From an uncultured delta proteobacterium (GTDB lineage Bacteria > Myxococcota_A > UBA9160 > JAFDET01), in contig CAMYLJ010000027.1 of the NCBI GenBank assembly GCA_947259215.1, positions 35,488-99,487 on the forward strand: a stretch of DNA of 64,000 bases. The letters run 5' to 3'. Below, one piece after another: positions 8,435 to 16,745 of this stretch. Within the stretch, counting starts at the first letter, position 1. Every line of letters starts with the position of its first letter. The notes beneath the pieces were generated by a model. It saw only the letters and a list, made by a program, of their open reading frames with translations. It was not told the DNA's origin and searched no databases. The position numbers and the translations under genes were made by a program.

Positions 8435-9061
8435 ATGCCCCTCGCCGCGCTCCGTCCCTTCGCCGTCGCGGCGCTGCTGGCAGGCCTCGCCACGCCGGCC
8501 AGAGCCCAGGGAGGTGGCGGCGAGCCCACCCTCCAGGAGATGGCCCTGGCCTGGTCCATGGGGATCTACAAGGGGCCGGTGCTGTGTCCCCTGCCGGAGG
8601 GGCCGCGCCGGGTCGCGCGCACGGTCTCGATCCAGCCGCCCCGGCGCGAGGGCCACCGTCTGATGTTCGATGCGAAGATCGAGTCCCTGGACGTCCCGGG
8701 CGTGAGTTGCACCAACGACCTCGGCGGGGCGGAGCCGGACGTCGTGGGCGCCTTCCGGATCGGGCTCCACGGCCACGCCCGGCCCGACGTGGCCCGCAAG
8801 GACTTCCAGGCGGCCATGAAGCGCGACGGCGGCTTCACCTTCGAGGTGCCGTCGGGATTCGTCGAGATCCGCGAGCCCGACGGCGCCGCCCGCCGGGTCC
8901 CCATGGGCGGAGGCACGGCACGGCTGACGCGCATCCCGCCGGGCAGCGACGCCGCCCGCATGATCGGCGACGTCGGCGGCAAGCCGCGGCGGACCCTGAC
9001 GCTGGAGGCGCCCGACGGCACGCGCCTGGTCTTCCCGCTGGTTCTCGTCCGCCCCCGCTGA
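8435..9061 (+). CDS. Secreted protein of unknown function
   Basis: 208 residues. The first 22 form a clean Sec signal peptide (MPLAALRPFAVAALLAGLA) with a cleavage site at ARA-Q, so the mature protein is periplasmic or secreted. The body is beta-rich with scattered Arg and Asp and two cysteines that could form a disulfide. I recognise no family. Its stop overlaps the next start by one base (TGATG), which couples it to the kinase-like gene and hints at an envelope role. The start is set by the signal peptide; an upstream in-frame start would spoil it. Confidence 0.7.
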   Translation: MPLAALRPFAVAALLAGLATPARAQGGGGEPTLQEMALAWSMGIYKGPVLCPLPEGPRRVARTVSIQPPRREGHRLMFDAKIESLDVPGVSCTNDLGGAEPDVVGAFRIGLHGHARPDVARKDFQAAMKRDGGFTFEVPSGFVEIREPDGAARRVPMGGGTARLTRIPPGSDAARMIGDVGGKPRRTLTLEAPDGTRLVFPLVLVRPR

Positions 9062-10314
9062 TGGACGGCCCGCGTTTCGCTGCGGACGGCGTGCGTTGGC
9101 GGCTGGCGAGTGGAGGGGACGTCGAAGGCGCCCGACGGCTGGCCGAGCGGTCCCTCGCGGCGCTCCGCGCGGGCCGCCTGTCCGATCGCAAGAGTGGGCG
9201 GCGCAAGGCGCTCTATCCCGTGCCGCCCGAGACGCCCGGCGAGGCCGAGCATCTGCTGAAGGTCACTCGCTACGCGGGCTCGCAAGCCTGGTGGCGCAGC
9301 CTGCGGGGCTCGAAGGCGCGGCACGAGCTGGCCCTGGCCGAGGCGCTGCAGCAGCGCGGGTTGCCCGCCCCGGTCCCCGTCGCCGCGGGCGAGGAGCGTC
9401 GCGCCGGGCGGCTGCGCGCCTGCTACCTGCTGGTGCGCGTCCTGCCCGGTGCCAGCGATCTCGCGCAGCGCTGGCCGACGCTCTCGACCGCCGAGCGCCG
9501 CCGCGCCGCGGCGGCGCTCGGCGCCCTGGTGCGCGAACTCCAGGCCGCCGGACTCGACCAGGACGATCTCGCCCCGAACAACATCCTGGTGGACGGCCGG
9601 GAGCTGCTGGCGATCGACTTCGAGCGCGCGCGCCTCCGCGCGGGCGCGGTCGGCGAGCGGGCCCGCCTGCGGGCGCTCGCCAAGCTCGACCGCCGCGTGG
9701 GCCCGGAGGTCGGAGCCTGCCAGCGGATGCGCTTCCTCCGGGCCTACGCGGGCGGTGACCGGCCCACGGCCCGCTCCTGGTGGCGCCGACTCGCGGCCGA
9801 GCGGGCCCGCGCAGCGCGACGCGACACCCGGCGCTGGGCCCGCAGCGCGGGGCGTCCGGGCCGACGCATCCAGCGCGTGGCCTTCGACGGCTGGCGGGGG
9901 CTGGCCCGGCGCGACGCCGACGTTGCGGCCCTGCGGGCCCAGGCGGACCACCCCGTCACCGGCGTTACGGCGGGCGACGGCGTCTTTGCGCTGGCCTGCG
10001 ACGACCTCGGGACGCGGGCGGCGCGCGGCCTCTGGGCGCGCGCACACGCGCTCTGGGACGGACGCGGTCTCGGGCCGCGGCCCCTGGCGCTGTTGCGCCG
10101 CAACGGCGCCACCCTGCTCTTGCTCGAGCGCAGTCCGGACGCGCGGGTCTCGCGGCCCGAGGACGCCGCCGCGATCCGGGTGCTTCAGCATCGGCTGGCC
10201 GCCGCCGGCCGGATCCACGGCGAGCTTCCCGGCGCCGCCGTGGCGATCCTGGAACACCCCGCCGCGCCGCGGGCCTTGCTGCTCGACGGCCGCTGCTGGC
10301 GCCCGCGCGGCTAG
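9061..10314 (+). CDS. LPS-core/Kdo kinase-like protein with a second degenerate kinase half
   Basis: 417 residues. The first half resembles WaaP/KdkA lipopolysaccharide kinases: a Lys in HLLKVTRYAG, a catalytic-loop equivalent QDDLAPNNILV near residue 165 and the metal-binding IDFERARL. Residues about 280-417 repeat the pattern (ARGLWARAHALWDGRGLGP, then AAGRIHGELPGAAVAIL), but the Asp of HxDLxxxN is Glu, the Asn is Ala, and no DFG-like Asp follows, so the second half looks like a pseudokinase. The likely role is phosphorylation of a lipid-linked sugar at the inner membrane (family knowledge). It is coupled to the secreted protein upstream by TGATG. Confidence 0.68.
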   Translation: MDGPRFAADGVRWRLASGGDVEGARRLAERSLAALRAGRLSDRKSGRRKALYPVPPETPGEAEHLLKVTRYAGSQAWWRSLRGSKARHELALAEALQQRGLPAPVPVAAGEERRAGRLRACYLLVRVLPGASDLAQRWPTLSTAERRRAAAALGALVRELQAAGLDQDDLAPNNILVDGRELLAIDFERARLRAGAVGERARLRALAKLDRRVGPEVGACQRMRFLRAYAGGDRPTARSWWRRLAAERARAARRDTRRWARSAGRPGRRIQRVAFDGWRGLARRDADVAALRAQADHPVTGVTAGDGVFALACDDLGTRAARGLWARAHALWDGRGLGPRPLALLRRNGATLLLLERSPDARVSRPEDAAAIRVLQHRLAAAGRIHGELPGAAVAILEHPAAPRALLLDGRCWRPRG

Positions 10315-11300
10315 GAGCCCAGCCGATGCTCGAGGCTGCAGCCGACGAACGTGGCCGTCGCGTAGAGGAAGTAGAGCTGGTGGAAGAGGATCGCGGCGAG
10401 GGCGAAGCCCAGGCCGCGGCGGCGTCGGAAGAGCTCGAAGAGCGGCCGGTTGGCCGCCACCACCGCCACCACGCCGAGCGCCGGAAGCCACAGCGGCACG
10501 AGACCCACGACCGCGGCCAGCAGGATCAGGCTGAAGACGCCCGCCAGGACCGCCCTGCCGCGCTCGCCCGCCGTCACGTTCAGATCGGCGGTCGCCTCGG
10601 GCTGCGACAGCAGCAGCCGGGCCCACGGTATCGCGCGCCGGAAGATGTCCGTCTCGAGCAGCTCGCGGAGACGCCAGCGCTTCAGGTGGGTGGCCTGGAT
10701 CGAGGGATCCAGCCGGATGTGTCCGCCCGCCGCGCGCAGCCGGTAGCCGAGCTCGATGTCCTCGATGCTCGGGCGCGGAAAGCGCTCCAGGTCGAACCCC
10801 CCGGCCGCCAGGAAGGCGTCGCGGCGGACGGCGCCGCAGCCCGCCCAGAAGGTGGTGGCGTCGTCGCTGGCGTTCTGGTGGTGGGTGAAGTGATGACGCA
10901 GGTTCGTGTACTGGCTCACGAAGCCCGGGTCCGGCGGGCGGTCGTCGTAGCTTCCGAAGACCGCCACCCGCGCCGGATCGTCGAAGGCCTCGCGCATGCG
11001 CCGCGGCACGTCGGGATGGATCACCACGTCGGCGTCCACGAACAGCAGCACGTCGCCCCGCGCCTCCTGCGCCGCCCCGTTGCGGGCGCCACCCGGGCCG
11101 AGCCGCCCTCCGGAGGGCAGCACGCGGGCGCCCTGGGCCTCGGCGAAGGCCGCGGAGCCGTCGGTCGAGCTGTCGTCGACCACGATCACCTCGAGCAGGT
11201 CGATGCCTACCCGGGCCATCAGCGGCGGCAGCGAGCGCTCCAGATAGCCGAGCCCGTTGTACACGGGCATCACCGCACTCAGGCTCGGAAGCTCTCCCAC
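10311..11300 (-). CDS. Glycosyltransferase family 2
   Basis: 329 residues with a GT-A domain: MPVYNG at the first strand, VVDDSSTDGS, the metal-binding LLFVDADVVIHP and an acidic acceptor-site motif SIEDIELGYRL. Two hydrophobic helices at about 240-290 anchor it in the membrane. The GTG start at 11300 lies 2 bases after the stop of the deacetylase, making it the last gene of the second glycan operon; the ATG ten codons later is an alternative. The stop overlaps the convergent kinase-like gene by four bases. Confidence 0.85.
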   Translation of the reverse strand: MGELPSLSAVMPVYNGLGYLERSLPPLMARVGIDLLEVIVVDDSSTDGSAAFAEAQGARVLPSGGRLGPGGARNGAAQEARGDVLLFVDADVVIHPDVPRRMREAFDDPARVAVFGSYDDRPPDPGFVSQYTNLRHHFTHHQNASDDATTFWAGCGAVRRDAFLAAGGFDLERFPRPSIEDIELGYRLRAAGGHIRLDPSIQATHLKRWRLRELLETDIFRRAIPWARLLLSQPEATADLNVTAGERGRAVLAGVFSLILLAAVVGLVPLWLPALGVVAVVAANRPLFELFRRRRGLGFALAAILFHQLYFLYATATFVGCSLEHRLGS

Positions 11301-11302
11301 CC

Positions 11303-12028
11303 CTATGCGCCTCCTCGCAAGCGCCGCGCCATCGCGCGCAGCGTCAGCCACGCGTTGGCGGGGACGCTGCCGAAGCGGCGCTGCAACCACGCGCCGCGCA
11401 GATAGTAACTGTCGAGGCGCGGCAGACACAGCGGATCGCAGGCGTTCCCGTCGAGTCGGGCCAGGCGCGTCGTCACGGCGCACGCGACGTGGTGTCCCAC
11501 GCAGGCGACGACCGCGGGATCCAGGAAGCCGTAGGGATACGCGAACGCCCGGGGGCGGGTTCCGAGCCGCCGCTCGATCGCTTCACAGGAGCCCCCCACC
11601 TCGTCTTCCCGCTCGGCTTCGGAGCACGCCCGCAGGTCCGGGTGGTTCACGCTGTGGGCCTCGATGGCCCAGCCCTCACGGGCCAGGGCTTCGACGCCGT
11701 CCCAGTCCAGCATGGCAAGCTGGGCGATCCCGGGCGGCTGTCCGGGCCAGCCGTTGTCGCGCCCGACGTAGCCCGTGGTGAGGAAGAGCGTCGCGGGCGC
11801 CTCGAACTCGCGCAGCAGGGGGAGCGCGTGCTCGGCCACGGAGGCCAGCCCGTCGTCGAAGGTCAGCGCCACGCGGTCCGGCGCCGGCGATGCCGTCAGC
11901 TCCGCCAGCGATACGATCGCGTGGCCCGACGCGCGGATTCCGGTCACCAGCCCGCGCAGGCTCTCGGGCGTCAGCGCCAGCAGAGACTCCCGGGGCTCGA
12001 CCGCGTGGAAGGTCAGGATCGCCCTCAC
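11303..12028 (-). CDS. Polysaccharide deacetylase (NodB-type, CE4)
   Basis: 241 residues. The CE4 metal triad is complete: LTFDDG supplies the aspartates, and EAHSVNHPDL supplies the two histidines of HxxxH. FAYPYG is the usual third motif. There is no signal peptide, so it probably acts on lipid-linked or cytoplasmic oligosaccharide, removing N-acetyl groups from GlcNAc-like residues. The GTG start overlaps the GT4 stop (GTGA). Together with the GT4 and GT2 it forms a three-gene glycan assembly module. Confidence 0.87.
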   Translation of the reverse strand: MRAILTFHAVEPRESLLALTPESLRGLVTGIRASGHAIVSLAELTASPAPDRVALTFDDGLASVAEHALPLLREFEAPATLFLTTGYVGRDNGWPGQPPGIAQLAMLDWDGVEALAREGWAIEAHSVNHPDLRACSEAEREDEVGGSCEAIERRLGTRPRAFAYPYGFLDPAVVACVGHHVACAVTTRLARLDGNACDPLCLPRLDSYYLRGAWLQRRFGSVPANAWLTLRAMARRLRGGA

Positions 12029-13209
12029 GGGGCCGCCTCCCCCAGCGCGCGGCGAAAGCACGCCTCCGCCTCGCGCGCGCCGCGCTCCCAGCTGAAGGAC
12101 GCCGCCCGGCGCCGCGCCGCGCCGGCCAGCTCCTGGCGCCGCGCCGGCTCGAGCGCCAGCGCGTCGATCACGCGGGCGATCGCGTCGGGTTGCTCGGGGT
12201 CGAAGAAGAGCCCCGCCTCGCCGACCACCTCCGGCAGGCTGCCCCGGTCGCTGGCCAGGACGGGAAGCCCGCACGCCATGGCTTCCAGCGCCGGCAGGCC
12301 GAAGCCTTCCCCGAGCGACGGGGACACGAAGGCCAGGGCGCCGTTGTAGAGCGCCACCAGGTCGGCGTCGGGCACGAAGCCGGTGAAGACCACGCGCCGC
12401 GCCAGCTCCGGCCGGGCGTCCACGAACGCGCGCAGCTCCGCGACGTTGTCGTAGAAGCCCTGGCCACTCGTGTCGCCCACGACGGCCAGCGCCAGCTCCT
12501 CCGCCTTGGCGACCAGCAACGCCCGCAGCAGACCCAGGAGATTCTTGTGGGGGTTCAGCCCGCCCACGTAGACCAGGTACGGACGCTCGGCGCCGAGGCC
12601 GTAGCGCCCCACGACCGACGCCACGGCGTCCCGCTCCTCCAGGCGCCGGAAGCGCACGTCGGCCCCCTCGGAGACCACGTCGATGCGCTCCCGCGACACC
12701 CCCAGCAGGGCCGCGATGTCCCGGGCGGACGCCTCGGAGACCGTCATCACGCGCGTCGCCTGGCGCAGGGCCAGCGTCATCTTCGCACGCCACAGCATCC
12801 GATTGCGGCGGGTCGGGAAGACGAGCTCCGGATGCCGCTCGGGAATCGCGTCGTGGATCGCCAGCACGCAGGCTCCGCGCCGCGGCACGGGGTAGTACGA
12901 GTAGACCGAGGGGAAGAAGAGCAGGTCCCACCGCATGCGCGCCACGCCGCGACCGAGCGCCAGCAGGTCGAGCGGCGAGCGGGCGCCCTCGCCCACGGCG
13001 GACTGCTCGAGCGTGCGGCGCGTGGGAATCACCTGCACCTCCACACCGGGAGGCAGGCTCGCGTCCGGCTCGCGATCGGCGAACAGCACGTAGCGGAAGC
13101 CTTCATCGCGGGCCGCCAGGGCGCTGACGATCTCGCGCGTGAAGCGGCCGTAGCCGCGGTCGTTCCACCAGGTGGTGGCGTCGATGCCGACGATGCGGGG
13201 GGCGGCCAC
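12025..13209 (-). CDS. Glycosyltransferase family 4
   Basis: 394 residues with a GT-B fold. The N-terminal domain opens IVGIDATTWW and carries HDAIPERHPE and VSEASARDI. The C-terminal domain has the donor-binding motifs VGGLNPHKN, LVALYNGALAFVSPSLGEGFGLPALEAMACG and the EX7E glutamates. It resembles mannosyl and rhamnosyl transferases of O-antigen or capsule clusters. The ATG lies two bases beyond the stop of the small membrane protein, so the genes are co-transcribed. Confidence 0.9.
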   Translation of the reverse strand: MAAPRIVGIDATTWWNDRGYGRFTREIVSALAARDEGFRYVLFADREPDASLPPGVEVQVIPTRRTLEQSAVGEGARSPLDLLALGRGVARMRWDLLFFPSVYSYYPVPRRGACVLAIHDAIPERHPELVFPTRRNRMLWRAKMTLALRQATRVMTVSEASARDIAALLGVSRERIDVVSEGADVRFRRLEERDAVASVVGRYGLGAERPYLVYVGGLNPHKNLLGLLRALLVAKAEELALAVVGDTSGQGFYDNVAELRAFVDARPELARRVVFTGFVPDADLVALYNGALAFVSPSLGEGFGLPALEAMACGLPVLASDRGSLPEVVGEAGLFFDPEQPDAIARVIDALALEPARRQELAGAARRRAASFSWERGAREAEACFRRALGEAAP

Positions 13210-13211
13210 CG

Positions 13212-13532
13212 TCAGGCGGTGTGGCGCAGGTCCACGACCCGGTTGTAGATCCAGGCCAACGTCCAGCCGAGCAGGCCTCCCAGCAGGGCCCCGTAGACCA
13301 GCCCGGCCAGCGAGCCCGGCCAGGTAACGGAATAGCCCGGGAAGTAGTTCGACAGCAGGTTCAGGTGCAGGCCCACGTTGGGGCCGCCCCGCAGCAGCAG
13401 CCAGACGGTGGCGAGGAACAGGCCCGTGCCCCCCACCATGCCGAACACGACCGCCATCACGTTCGCGCGCAGCCGCGCCACGGCGCGCGCGATCAGCTGC
13501 GCTTCCTGCTCTTCCAGGGTGCGTACCGTCAC
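13212..13532 (-). CDS. Small two-helix membrane protein, copy of the tail of the neighbouring oxidoreductase
   Basis: 106 residues with two hydrophobic helices joined by a polar loop. The core [30 protein letters not shown] and [13 protein letters not shown] aligns by eye with the last about 100 residues of the upstream oxidoreductase ([44 protein letters not shown]). The GTG start overlaps the oxidoreductase stop (GTGA). It therefore looks like a duplicated membrane module that may pair with the fused copy. No function is known to me. Confidence 0.75.
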   Translation of the reverse strand: MTVRTLEEQEAQLIARAVARLRANVMAVVFGMVGGTGLFLATVWLLLRGGPNVGLHLNLLSNYFPGYSVTWPGSLAGLVYGALLGGLLGWTLAWIYNRVVDLRHTA

Positions 13533-15349
13533 GAGTCGACCTCCGTCGGATCCATGGTCCGGGCCAGCTCGAGCCGCCGGATCAGCGCGGTCTCGTGGAT
13601 GCCCACGACGGCGTTGATGGTGCGGGCCAGCAGCCAGCCGAACGCGAAGCCGCCCAGGGCGGCCTCGCCGAGGCCGATGAGGGCACCTACCCAGGTCACG
13701 TCGTAGCCCAGGAAGTAGTTCGCCAGCAGCGAGAGGTTGTTCCCCACCAGGATGCCGCCCCGCAGCAGCAGGATCGCCGTGGCCAGGAACAGGCCGAAGC
13801 CCGCCACCGCGCCCACCGCGGCGCCGAGGGCCACGGGGTCGTAGCGGGCGAAGGCCGACAGCACCTGCTCCTCGGGGGTCGGCAGCTCGGCCCGGCCGGG
13901 CACCAGGCGATCGCCGGACGCGGGCTGCGCCGACTCCTCGCGGACCTCCTCGTGGTACTCGTCGTCCACGTTCACCGACCAGACGTCGTGGCTGGCCCCG
14001 ACGATGTTCTCCACCGCCAGCACCGCCGTCATCATCGAGTGGTCCTGATTGTTGTAGCGGTGCTGGCCGTTGCGCCCGATCAGCTGGAGGTTCTCGATCG
14101 GGTCGAGCCAGCCGCGCAGCACCTGGAGCGCCTCCTGGTAGCCTCCGTCGTACACCGGGTACGCCTTGGGGATGCGGATCACGCAGCCGTCCCGCACCTC
14201 CTCGGCTCGGATCAGGCCGAGCGCCGCGCACTCCCGGGTGCCGAGCTCGATCAGGTCGTCGTCGGGGGCGGCCCAGAGCTCGTCGCCCTCCTGCACGAAG
14301 TACTCGAGGCCGAGGCAGGTCCGCTGCGGGTCGGCCACCATGTGGGGGCTCCAGTTCTTGAAGTTCTGGATGCGTCCCATCTTCACGTCGGGCGAATGGA
14401 TGTAGATCCAGTTGTCCGGGAAGACCTCGTCCCGGTCCACGATCAGGCCCACGGTCAGGAAGTCCCGGTACCGCAGGCGGTCCGCAGCGGCGAGGATCTC
14501 GGGGGGCGGCGCCGGCTCGAAGGCGTGCAGGAGCTCGCGGATCGGCATCGAGGAGAGCACGTGCTCGGCCTCCACGTCGCGCTCCTGGCCGCCGGCCTCG
14601 CGCACCGTCACCTTCCGCACGCGGCCGTCGGCGTGGTGAAGCCGAACCACCCCCGCGCCCAGCACGACGTCCGTCCCGCGCTCCACCAGCTGGTCCTGGG
14701 CGGACTCCCACATCTGCCCGGGTCCGTGGCGCGGGTAGTGGAACTCGTCGATGAGGGTGGCCACGATCTCGCCCCGGGTCGCCAGCGAGCCCAGCAGCGC
14801 GTTGCGCACCGCCGTCACCAGGTCGAGGTTCTTGATCCGCTGCGCGGCCCAGTCGGCGCCGATCTCCGAGCACGGCATGCCCCACACCTTCTCCGTGTAG
14901 GTCTCGAAGAAGATCTCGAACAGGCGCCGCCCGAAGCGGTTCGTCACCCACTGCTCGAAGGTGCGCTCGTCCGCGTGGGGCAGGATCTGGGCCTTCACGT
15001 AGGAGAGGCCGATCCGGATCGCCTCGATCGGACCCAGACCCAGCAGGGCGTTCATGGGCTTCAGCGGGTAGTCGAAGAAGCGCTCGCCGTAGAAGATGCG
15101 GGACAGCCGCGGGCGCACCAGGAACTCGTCGCCGAGGATCTCACGCCAGAGCGCGTTCACCCGCTCCACCTTGGTGAAGAAGCGGTGGCCGCCGATGTCG
15201 AAGCGGTAGCCCTTGTACTCGACCGTGCGGCTGATGCCGCCCACCAGCTCGTCGGCCTCGAAGACCACGCAGCGGCGGCCCAGGCGCGCGAGCTCCCAGG
15301 CAGCCGTCAGGCCAGCCGGCCCCGCGCCGATGACGACGGTCTCGGACAT
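13529..15349 (-). CDS. FAD oxidoreductase with C-terminal membrane domain
   Basis: 606 residues. [18 protein letters not shown] is the FAD-binding motif, followed by the ribose-binding Glu ([11 protein letters not shown]) and [12 protein letters not shown], the hallmarks of the UDP-galactopyranose mutase and protoporphyrinogen oxidase-like group often annotated in O-antigen clusters. Residues about 480-590 form two membrane helices, an unusual extension for this family, and are duplicated as the downstream gene. The ATG at 15349 starts exactly at the dinucleotide fold. It is the first gene of a five-gene minus-strand operon with a GT4, a deacetylase and a GT2. Confidence 0.82.
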   Translation of the reverse strand: MSETVVIGAGPAGLTAAWELARLGRRCVVFEADELVGGISRTVEYKGYRFDIGGHRFFTKVERVNALWREILGDEFLVRPRLSRIFYGERFFDYPLKPMNALLGLGPIEAIRIGLSYVKAQILPHADERTFEQWVTNRFGRRLFEIFFETYTEKVWGMPCSEIGADWAAQRIKNLDLVTAVRNALLGSLATRGEIVATLIDEFHYPRHGPGQMWESAQDQLVERGTDVVLGAGVVRLHHADGRVRKVTVREAGGQERDVEAEHVLSSMPIRELLHAFEPAPPPEILAAADRLRYRDFLTVGLIVDRDEVFPDNWIYIHSPDVKMGRIQNFKNWSPHMVADPQRTCLGLEYFVQEGDELWAAPDDDLIELGTRECAALGLIRAEEVRDGCVIRIPKAYPVYDGGYQEALQVLRGWLDPIENLQLIGRNGQHRYNNQDHSMMTAVLAVENIVGASHDVWSVNVDDEYHEEVREESAQPASGDRLVPGRAELPTPEEQVLSAFARYDPVALGAAVGAVAGFGLFLATAILLLRGGILVGNNLSLLANYFLGYDVTWVGALIGLGEAALGGFAFGWLLARTINAVVGIHETALIRRLELARTMDPTEVDS

Positions 15350-15481
15350 GCGGCGAGCGATCCTCCCTCCCGACTCCGGGGGCTCCCGGAGGGGCACGGG
15401 TGAGTGTCCGTCAGAGAGGGAAAGGGTACGGCAAAACCCGCACGAAGCTGTAGGACCGGCAGCGGAGCGGCAGGTGTGGGC

Positions 15482-15778
15482 TCAGAACCGCGCGCGATCC
15501 AGGAAGTCGAGCCGGTAGACGCTCTGCTCGGTCTCGACCTGCAGCGTCTCGGGGCCGAGGTGGGACAGATCCACGACCTCGCCCGTGACGAGGACCGGGC
15601 CCCCGTCGACCGCCAGGCGAGCCGGCTCGCCGAGGGCGATCGGGTCCAGGATCCGCCCCTCGCCGAGGAGCGTGGGCCCCAGGGCCTGGGAGCTGCGGTT
15701 CTCCACGAGGGTGATCCGCACCGGGGCGTCCGGCTGGTGGGCCGGCAGCGGCGTCTCGAGGCGCGCGGCGCTTGCCAT
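15482..15778 (-). CDS. Small hypothetical protein, beta-rich
   Basis: 98 residues from the ATG at 15778, which has a good Shine-Dalgarno run (GGGGAG) nine bases upstream. A GTG nine codons earlier has no comparable site. The sequence is mostly short strands with RITLVENRSS, PVLVTGEVVDLSH and VYRLDFLDR and has no cysteines, signal peptide or membrane helix. I do not recognise a family. It sits alone between the oxidoreductase operon and the CPBP protease. Confidence 0.5.
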   Translation of the reverse strand: MASAARLETPLPAHQPDAPVRITLVENRSSQALGPTLLGEGRILDPIALGEPARLAVDGGPVLVTGEVVDLSHLGPETLQVETEQSVYRLDFLDRARF

Positions 15779-15895
15779 GCAGTCTCCCCTGCTCCTGGCG
15801 GACACCTCCGTTTTCGGCCGGCCGGGACGACGCCTTGAAGCCGGCCCCCGGCGGGCCTGCGTCGGAGCTGCCGCTGGAAGCGGGGGTCCTGCCGG

Positions 15896-16633
15896 CTAGA
15901 GAAAATACTCGAGCCCTCGCCCCCAAGGGCCCATCACCAGGGCGTAAATCGCCGCATTGCTGACGGCGTGAGCCAGCACGCAGGCCCCGATGTGGCCGCG
16001 CCGATAGAGCCACAGGGTGTAGATCGCGCCGGTCGCGAAGGCGACCGGCCACTCCCAGGTCTGATGGGACACGCCGAAGTAGACGACGCTGATCCAGAAG
16101 CTCCAGGCCGAGTAGCGGGCCATCGGGAGATCGCGGAAGTCGCGACTCGCGTCGATCTCGAGCCGCCCGCCGCGCCACGACACCAGCTCGGCGCCGCGCA
16201 GCAGGAAGCTCCGCACGAAGAGCTCTTCCACGAAGGGCGTGACCCCGACGAAGCCCACGAGCCGCAGCAGCCGTCCCGCATCGGCCCAGCCCGGACCGAG
16301 CGCGTCGGCGTCGAAGCCCGCCTCCGGGCCGGGGTGCCCGAGCACCCCGAGCGCATACGGGACCACCCACAGCGCCGCCACGCCGAGCCCGAGGGCCGCG
16401 TCGGCGAGCAGGCCCCCCGGCGAGAGCCGCATTCCACGCAGCTCCGGGAAGCACCCGCGCGCCGCGTAGGCGACGAAGAGGCTCCCGGGAACGACGACCT
16501 GGAGCACGAGGACGAACGCCGCGGCGCGGTGTGGCAGCCAGGCGCCGACGCTCACGATGGCCAGGAACGCCGCGTACGGAACCACGTACGGCTCCCAGCC
16601 CCGCGCCCGTCGCGTCCCCTCGCCACTGCTCAC
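15896..16633 (-). CDS. CPBP intramembrane glutamic protease, PEP-CTERM/exosortase-linked type
   Basis: 245 residues with six to eight membrane helices. The Abi/CPBP signatures are complete: FVEELFVRSFLLR (catalytic EExxxR), FGVSHQTWEW (FxxxH) and LAHAVSNAA (HxxxN). The length and the region around SRDFRDLPMARYS resemble the CAAX-protease-related proteins that co-occur with exosortase systems (family knowledge), matching the exosortase-like and EpsI genes 9-11 kb away. The GTG at 16633 follows a G-rich ribosome-binding stretch; a TTG at 16660 is an alternative start. Confidence 0.75.
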   Translation of the reverse strand: MSSGEGTRRARGWEPYVVPYAAFLAIVSVGAWLPHRAAAFVLVLQVVVPGSLFVAYAARGCFPELRGMRLSPGGLLADAALGLGVAALWVVPYALGVLGHPGPEAGFDADALGPGWADAGRLLRLVGFVGVTPFVEELFVRSFLLRGAELVSWRGGRLEIDASRDFRDLPMARYSAWSFWISVVYFGVSHQTWEWPVAFATGAIYTLWLYRRGHIGACVLAHAVSNAAIYALVMGPWGRGLEYFL

Positions 16634-16705
16634 GTAACCGGCCCCCCCGCCCCCATTCAATAGGCTGCCCCGGCTTTCTCGCGCAAGGCGCGTGCCCTAC
16701 CGTTC

Positions 16706-16740
16706 GACTCCGGGTCTGACGGCCCGTCAGACCCGGAGTC
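16706..16740. promoter_or_regulatory. Perfect 17-bp inverted repeat over the ribosome-binding site
   Basis: GACTCCGGGTCTGACGG (16706-16722) is followed by one C and its exact reverse complement (16724-16740). The right arm contains GGAG (16735-16738), the only credible Shine-Dalgarno sequence for the TTG start at 16746. In mRNA the hairpin would occlude that site; in DNA the palindrome could be an operator. No T-run follows, so it is not a standard terminator. Confidence 0.7.
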
Positions 16741-16745
16741 CCCCG

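Noticed and set aside
16706..16740. The 17-bp hairpin as an intrinsic terminator of the upstream gene
   Set aside because: It has no T-run on either strand, and the gene to the left is transcribed away from it.
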